A stretch of 8,196 nucleotides of DNA from an uncultured Clostridia bacterium (GTDB lineage Bacteria > Bacillota > Clostridia > Christensenellales > CALWSW01), in NCBI GenBank assembly GCA_937874755.1, contig CALNBC010000009.1, forward strand, positions 1 to 8,196, in the 5' to 3' direction. Position numbers and translations under genes: made by a program. Under the pieces are notes generated by a model. It had not been told where the DNA came from and did no database searches. It saw only the letters and a list, made by a program, of their open reading frames with translations. Position 1 is the stretch's first letter. Every line of letters starts with the position of its first letter. Shown here in pieces: positions 4,851-8,196 of the stretch.

Positions 4851-4909
4851 AAAATGTGGTACAAAATGTGGCGCAAACTTTACACCACATCGGGCAAGTT
4901 TGCGCCACA
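4851..4909 (-). terminator. Perfect 14-bp inverted repeat downstream of guaA
   Basis: TGTGGCGCAAACTT (4867-4880) and its exact complement (4896-4909) flank a 15-nt spacer. On the minus strand the stem is followed by TTTTGTACC, so it can serve as the terminator of guaA, 80 bp beyond its stop. AAAATGTGG is also directly repeated at 4851 and 4863, and ACCACAT inside the loop can pair with ATGTGGT at 4854-4860, giving an alternative fold. It might instead belong to a recombination site. Confidence 0.6.
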
Positions 4910-4988
4910 AGACTATACAACCATTCGTACAAAACCGCTATTTACAAGGGTTTACGCCGTTATTCAAAACGATAAAATATGCCCAGCC

Positions 4989-5010
4989 CTACTCCCACTC
5001 GATGGTGCCC
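4989..5010. other. Candidate attachment site at the guaA 3' end
   Basis: The last codons of guaA (…GTIEWE, stop) are strongly conserved, and the guaA 3' end is a recognised hotspot for genomic-island integration. Here it borders accessory-looking DNA with phased direct repeats. No second copy of this sequence and no integrase gene is in the window, so the call rests on context only. Confidence 0.3.
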
Positions 5011-6500
5011 GGCGGCTTGGTGGTGATGTCGTACACCACGCGGTTGCACCCGGGAACCTCGGCGATTATCCTTGAGGATACCCTGCGCAGCAATGAATAG
5101 GGCAGCTCCGCCACCTCGACGGTCATCGCGTCGGTGGTGTGCACAGCGCGCAGGGCGACGACCGAATCGTAAGTTCTCGCGTCGTTCTTCACGCCCACAG
5201 AGCGCACTCCCGTGTGCACAGTAAAGTATTGCCAGATGGAACGATCCAGCCCCGCGGCGGCGATTTCGCTCCTAAAAATGTGGTCGCTGAGCCTGACTAT
5301 TTCCAGCTTCTCCCTCGTTATCTCGCCCACCACGCGCACTGCAAGCCCGGGACCGGGGAAGGGCTGGCGCCATACGAGGTGCTCGGGTATACCCAAGGCC
5401 AGACCCAGTTCGCGCACTTCATCCTTGAAGAGGTATTTGAGCGGCTCCACAAGCCCTTTGAAATCTACGTTCTTGGGCAGACCACCCACGTTGTGATGGG
5501 ATTTAACCACCGCGCCGCCGCTCACAGAGCCTGACTCGATGATGTCCGGATATATGGTACCCTGGACGAGGTAATCCGCGCCGCCTAATTTTCGCGCTTC
5601 CTCTTCGAACACGCGAATGAACTCCTCGCCGATTATCTTGCGCTTCCTTTCGGGGTCGGTGACGCCAATAAGTTTGGTGAGGAACCTTTCGGACGCGTCG
5701 ACGAAGCGAACGTCCATACCGAGGTTGTCCCTGTAAAAAGCCAGCACTTCCCGCGCTTCGTTATGGCGGAGCAGACCGTGGTCGACGAATATGCACTTTA
5801 GCCTGTCGCCTATCGCCTTGTGGACTATGACTGAAGCTACGGAGGAATCCACCCCGCCAGAGAGGGCGGAAATCACGGGGGCGTCGCCCACCTGCTCGCG
5901 CACCGCGGCAATCAGCTCGTCCGCAAGCTTTGCGGGCGACCATCCGCCTGTGCAGCCGCAAATAGTGAACAGGAAGTTAGAAAACAGCTTCTTGCCTTCT
6001 TTTGTGTGGTGCACCTCCGGGTGGAACTGAACGGCGTACAGCTTTGTTTCGTCGTTCGCGATGGCGGCGGCGGGGTTTTGCCCGGTCGCTGCTATGGCGG
6101 CGAAGCCATTGGGTAACTTTGCTACGCGCACAGAGTTGTTCATCCATACGGGTTCGCCCGTCATGCCCGCAAAAAGCGGGTGGGGGGAATAAGTTATTTC
6201 GCTGTGGGCAAACTCGCACGGTTCGCCCCTTTGTACGCTGCCGCCTTTTGCAATCGCCATCACCTGCATGCCATAGTCTATCCCTAGAACAGGCACACCC
6301 AATTCCAGTAGCCACCGGGGGAACTCGGAAGCAACGTCTGACCCGCCTGTCAGCACGATTCCCGCAAGCCCTTCGCCGCTCACTTTTTCCCTTGAAGCGG
6401 AGCAGGGTAAGACCTCGGCATAGACGCCGCATTCGCGTACCTTCCTCGCGATTAGCTGGCTGTACTGTCCGCCAAAATTGACAACTACAATCCTTTCCAA
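4989..6500 (-). CDS. guaA: GMP synthase; glutaminase domain lacks its catalytic cysteine
   Basis: GuaA converts XMP to GMP with ATP and an amide nitrogen, the last step of guanine nucleotide synthesis in the cytosol. The 503 residues are close to family length. Residues 1 to about 190 form the class I glutamine amidotransferase domain and the rest the ATP-pyrophosphatase and dimerisation domains. The synthetase half looks intact: SGGVDSS P-loop at 214-220, FVDHGLLR, QGTIYPD, KSHHNVGGLP, PFPGPGLAVR and the terminal KPPGTIEWE. In the glutaminase half the usual GICYGMQ is GIDYGMQ: Asp75 (codon GAC, 6276-6278) replaces the nucleophile cysteine. His160 and Glu162 of the triad remain (FHPEV). GGPSSVY is replaced by GGSDVAS with about five residues missing, and MSHGD by MNNSV. 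The enzyme should use ammonia or a separate glutaminase. Start is TTG with AAGGAGGT upstream. Confidence 0.95.
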   Translation of the reverse strand: MERIVVVNFGGQYSQLIARKVRECGVYAEVLPCSASREKVSGEGLAGIVLTGGSDVASEFPRWLLELGVPVLGIDYGMQVMAIAKGGSVQRGEPCEFAHSEITYSPHPLFAGMTGEPVWMNNSVRVAKLPNGFAAIAATGQNPAAAIANDETKLYAVQFHPEVHHTKEGKKLFSNFLFTICGCTGGWSPAKLADELIAAVREQVGDAPVISALSGGVDSSVASVIVHKAIGDRLKCIFVDHGLLRHNEAREVLAFYRDNLGMDVRFVDASERFLTKLIGVTDPERKRKIIGEEFIRVFEEEARKLGGADYLVQGTIYPDIIESGSVSGGAVVKSHHNVGGLPKNVDFKGLVEPLKYLFKDEVRELGLALGIPEHLVWRQPFPGPGLAVRVVGEITREKLEIVRLSDHIFRSEIAAAGLDRSIWQYFTVHTGVRSVGVKNDARTYDSVVALRAVHTTDAMTVEVAELPYSLLRRVSSRIIAEVPGCNRVVYDITTKPPGTIEWE

Positions 6501-6514
6501 AAAACGACCTCCTT
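6501..6514 (-). promoter_or_regulatory. Ribosome site fixing the TTG start of guaA
   Basis: On the minus strand AAGGAGGT (6507-6514) lies 6 nt before TTG at 6500. The near-perfect match to the 16S rRNA tail, and homology starting at MERIVVVNFGGQYSQ, decide this start over any in-frame ATG. Confidence 0.85.
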
Positions 6515-6605
6515 AAGGTAGCGTAAACCTTAGTGTGTGCAAAACATTTTTCTGTGACTCTTATGTCATATTGAGATTTATTGAGACCCTTCATAAAACA
6601 CAATC

Positions 6606-6634
6606 ATCATACAAAAACGGAACGCTTTTCACAA
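6606..6634 (-). promoter_or_regulatory. Probable promoter of guaA
   Basis: On the minus strand TTGTGA (6629-6634), a 17-bp spacer and TATGAT (6606-6611) form a plausible sigma-A promoter. Transcription would begin near 6599, leaving a leader of about 100 nt before the TTG start. TCTCAATA occurs twice in that leader, without a clear role. Confidence 0.6.
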
Positions 6635-6641
6635 CCCTGAG

Positions 6642-6698
6642 CCGAACATTAACCGCTATAAAGTGAATATTGAACGGATTATTCCCGCATTCGTTCGG
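6642..6698. promoter_or_regulatory. PurBox-like sites upstream of the guaA promoter
   Basis: CCGAACATT (6642-6650) on the plus strand and CCGAACGAAT on the minus strand (6689-6698) match the CCGAAC core of the PurBox used by the Bacillota regulator PurR. A further GAACG at 6672-6676 faces CGTTC at 6692-6696, with 17 nt between GAAC and GTTC, near the spacing known for B. subtilis operators. PurR controls purine synthesis genes, which fits guaA. The motif is short and PurR is not universal in Clostridia. Confidence 0.35.
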
Positions 6699-6776
6699 TT
6701 AAATTCCTACCCAGACGGTTATCAACCCAAATTGTGGCAGCATTTGGGAACGATTGCAAAGCTTATGTCCTACACC

Positions 6777-6804
6777 TTGACTTTAGTAGGTGGTATGGTA
6801 CAAT
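6777..6804 (+). promoter_or_regulatory. Promoter of nrdD with extended -10
   Basis: TTGACT (6777-6782), a 16-bp spacer and TACAAT (6799-6804), preceded by TG one base upstream of the -10, give a strong sigma-A promoter. Transcription would start near 6811, leaving a leader of about 120 nt. A weaker alternative -10 (TATTAT/TATATA) is seen around 6887-6894. Confidence 0.68.
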
Positions 6805-6826
6805 TTGTATGTACTTCCCTCACAAA

Positions 6827-6842
6827 ACACAACATATGGTGT
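6827..6842. promoter_or_regulatory. NrdR-box-like operator of nrdD
   Basis: ACACAACATATGGTGT matches 14 of 16 positions of the NrdR box as I recall it (ACACWATATATWGTGT). NrdR represses ribonucleotide reductase genes when dATP is high. A slightly shifted reading gives perfect 8-bp arms ACACAACA/TGTTGTGT over 6827-6847. NrdR boxes normally come in pairs; the best partner, 6884-6899, shares only about 9 of 16 positions. Confidence 0.55.
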
Positions 6843-6930
6843 TGTGTGCCAGAAATGCACCCAAACACCATAGGGGTGAATACCGCTATTATATAGAGAT
6901 TGTACCACAGCATACAGGAGGCGCAAATCC

Positions 6931-8196
6931 ATGGTAACTGCATCATTGACAAAGACGGAATACAAAACCACCAAAAGGGACGGCAGAGTCGTTCCGTTTG
7001 ACATTACGAAGATAGAGCGGGCGATGGAGAAGGCATTCGCCGCCACCGGCAATCCGCGTGTCGCGGAAATACCCTCCATGAGCGAGCGCGTAGTCGAAAT
7101 ACTGGACGCCGAAGGCAACTATGCGCCAACTGTCGAGCAGATACAGGACATTGTCGAGCAGGTGCTCATAGAGCGCAACCACGTGCGCACCGCCAAGGCA
7201 TATATACTCTACCGCGCCGAGCGCAGCCGCGTACGCGAAAGCAACACCCGCCTCATGAAGGTCTACGAGGATATTACCTATAAGGACGCTTCGGAGTCGG
7301 ATATCAAGCGCGAAAACGCCAACGTGGACGGCGATACCGCCATGGGCTCCATGCTAAAATACGGCTCAGAGGGCGCGAAGCAGTTCAATGAGATGTTCGT
7401 GCTCAATCCCGACCACAGCAAGGCTCACACCGAGGGCGACATTCACATTCACGACCTGGATTTTTACACGCTGACCACTACCTGCTGCCAAATCGACCTA
7501 ACGAAGCTCTTTACAGGCGGCTTTTGCACCGGTCACGGTGTGCTCCGCGCACCTAAGGATATTTCCACCTATACCGCGCTCGCCTGCATCGCGATACAGT
7601 CCAACCAGAACGACCAGCACGGCGGTCAATCCGTCAATAATTTCGAAAGAGATATGGCTCCCGGCGTCGCCAACACCTATTCGCGCCGTTACAGGCGGTT
7701 GATGGGCGAAGCCTTCGAGCTGCTCGGCGACGGCGAGGCTTACGGCAGGGTGTGCGCCGCGCTGGACGAACGCGGGCTATCCCCCAAACTAGCGGACGAT
7801 AACGGCTATCTCGGCGAGGAGCTTTGCGCCTTCATCGAAGAGGGCGCGGACGAAGCACTGGTCAAGAAGGCCCAGGAGTTTTCCATCCGCAGGGCGTACG
7901 AAGAGACAGACCGCGCCACCTTCCAGGCGATGGAAGCACTGGTGCACAATCTCAACACGATGCATTCGCGGGCGGGCGCGCAGACGCCGTTCTCCTCTAT
8001 CAACTACGGGCTGGACACTTCCCCCGAAGCGCGCATGGTCATGAAGAACCTGCTACTGTCCACAGAGCAGGGCTTGGGCAATGGCGAGACGCCCATATTC
8101 CCAATCCAGATTTTCCGCGTCAAGGAGGGCATCAACTACAACCCCGGCGACCCGAATTACGACCTTTTCAGACTGGCGATTCGCTGCTCCGCCAAG
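6931..8196 (+). CDS. nrdD: Anaerobic ribonucleoside-triphosphate reductase, 5' part
   Basis: This open frame of 422 codons runs off the window; the full protein is usually about 700 residues or more. NrdD reduces ribonucleoside triphosphates to deoxyribonucleotides in anaerobes through a glycyl radical set by the activase NrdG. Residues 10-105 are an ATP-cone (RDGRVVPFDITKIERAM), the allosteric site where dATP switches off and ATP switches on activity. The catalytic domain follows, with family blocks HIHDLDFY (172-179), TTCCQIDL (183-190), QSNQNDQHGGQS (223-234), NTMHSRAGAQTPFSSINYG (342-360) and NGETPIFPIQIF. The C-terminal glycyl-radical loop and zinc site lie outside the window, and nrdG is expected downstream. 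ATG at 6931 has AGGAGG 9 nt upstream. Expression is likely controlled by NrdR through the palindrome at 6827. Confidence 0.95.
   Translation, partial: MVTASLTKTEYKTTKRDGRVVPFDITKIERAMEKAFAATGNPRVAEIPSMSERVVEILDAEGNYAPTVEQIQDIVEQVLIERNHVRTAKAYILYRAERSRVRESNTRLMKVYEDITYKDASESDIKRENANVDGDTAMGSMLKYGSEGAKQFNEMFVLNPDHSKAHTEGDIHIHDLDFYTLTTTCCQIDLTKLFTGGFCTGHGVLRAPKDISTYTALACIAIQSNQNDQHGGQSVNNFERDMAPGVANTYSRRYRRLMGEAFELLGDGEAYGRVCAALDERGLSPKLADDNGYLGEELCAFIEEGADEALVKKAQEFSIRRAYEETDRATFQAMEALVHNLNTMHSRAGAQTPFSSINYGLDTSPEARMVMKNLLLSTEQGLGNGETPIFPIQIFRVKEGINYNPGDPNYDLFRLAIRCSAK

Larger units (their letters stand above)
6515..6930. other. Divergent intergenic region between guaA and nrdD
   Basis: About 430 bp separate the two start codons. 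Short open frames here look like nothing real. The region holds a guaA promoter, CCGAAC-type sites, an nrdD promoter, an NrdR-like palindrome and the nrdD ribosome site AGGAGG (6916-6921). I see no purine riboswitch core or other known structured RNA. Confidence 0.6.

Noticed and set aside
4568..4852. Plus-strand frame of 94 codons overlapping the end of the last operon gene
   Set aside because: It lacks a ribosome site, overlaps the better-supported gene at 4224-4706 and reads through the terminator hairpin and the 11-bp repeats. Its Lys/Ser/Glu-rich tail simply translates the repeats.
4854..5100. Short plus-strand frames over the inverted repeat and guaA 3' end
   Set aside because: No ribosome site or motif; they run into guaA on the other strand.
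6500..6600. Purine riboswitch in the guaA leader
   Set aside because: The conserved three-way-junction core sequences of purine riboswitches are not seen; the leader is only about 100 nt and shows no convincing P2/P3 loops.
5977..6603. Minus-strand 208-codon frame overlapping the start of guaA
   Set aside because: It is an alternative frame of guaA with an Arg/Cys-rich product; guaA has full homology across this part.
6663..6937. Small plus-strand frames between guaA and nrdD
   Set aside because: They cover the promoter, the NrdR-like box and the nrdD ribosome site, have no ribosome sites of their own and look random.

Overview
The window looks like part of a Bacillota (Clostridia-type) chromosome with fairly GC-rich coding sequence. 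The reasons are strong AGGAGG-type ribosome sites, a TTG-started guaA, a class III ribonucleotide reductase (anaerobic life), and small helical and HTH proteins of the kind found on Clostridial mobile elements. No species can be named from the sequence alone.

Layout: (1) Positions 1-1150, minus strand: a two-gene unit of a small XRE-type regulator followed by a Fic AMP-transferase with a built-in inhibitory motif. It is driven by a perfect-consensus promoter and closed by a hairpin terminator. (2) Positions 1151-1366: a divergent control region. Its two sigma-A promoters share a repeated 14-bp motif 84 bp apart, a candidate common operator for the XRE protein. (3) Positions 1367-4706, plus strand: a tightly packed row of eight small genes with several ATGA overlaps: a DUF3873-like protein, an unknown protein, a frameshifted winged-HTH protein, an SbcC/Rad50-like ATPase fragment lacking Walker A, and five unknown proteins that fall partly into diverged paralogous pairs. 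A terminator follows. (4) Positions 4763-4988: no gene, but five 11-bp tandem repeats in exact register and a perfect 14-bp inverted repeat next to the 3' end of guaA. (5) Positions 4989-6500, minus strand: guaA, GMP synthase, with an intact synthetase half and a glutaminase half that has lost its nucleophilic cysteine (Asp75 instead). (6) Positions 6501-6930: a divergent regulatory region with a guaA promoter, PurBox-like sites, an nrdD promoter with extended -10 and an NrdR-box-like palindrome. (7) Positions 6931 to the right edge, plus strand: nrdD, anaerobic ribonucleoside-triphosphate reductase, cut by the window.

Reading: guaA and nrdD look like resident housekeeping genes. The block from the left edge to about 4988 looks like accessory DNA. 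The 3' end of guaA is a known integration hotspot for genomic islands, and the 11-bp repeats resemble arm-type recombinase sites, so 4776-5010 may be one end of an integrated element whose integrase and other end lie beyond position 1. No integrase, relaxase, replication or capsid gene is visible here, so this is inference. The most notable points are the Cys-to-Asp change in GuaA, the repeat array beside guaA, the shared motif of the XRE-Fic/operon control region, and the uncharacterised polycistron of small paralogous proteins.
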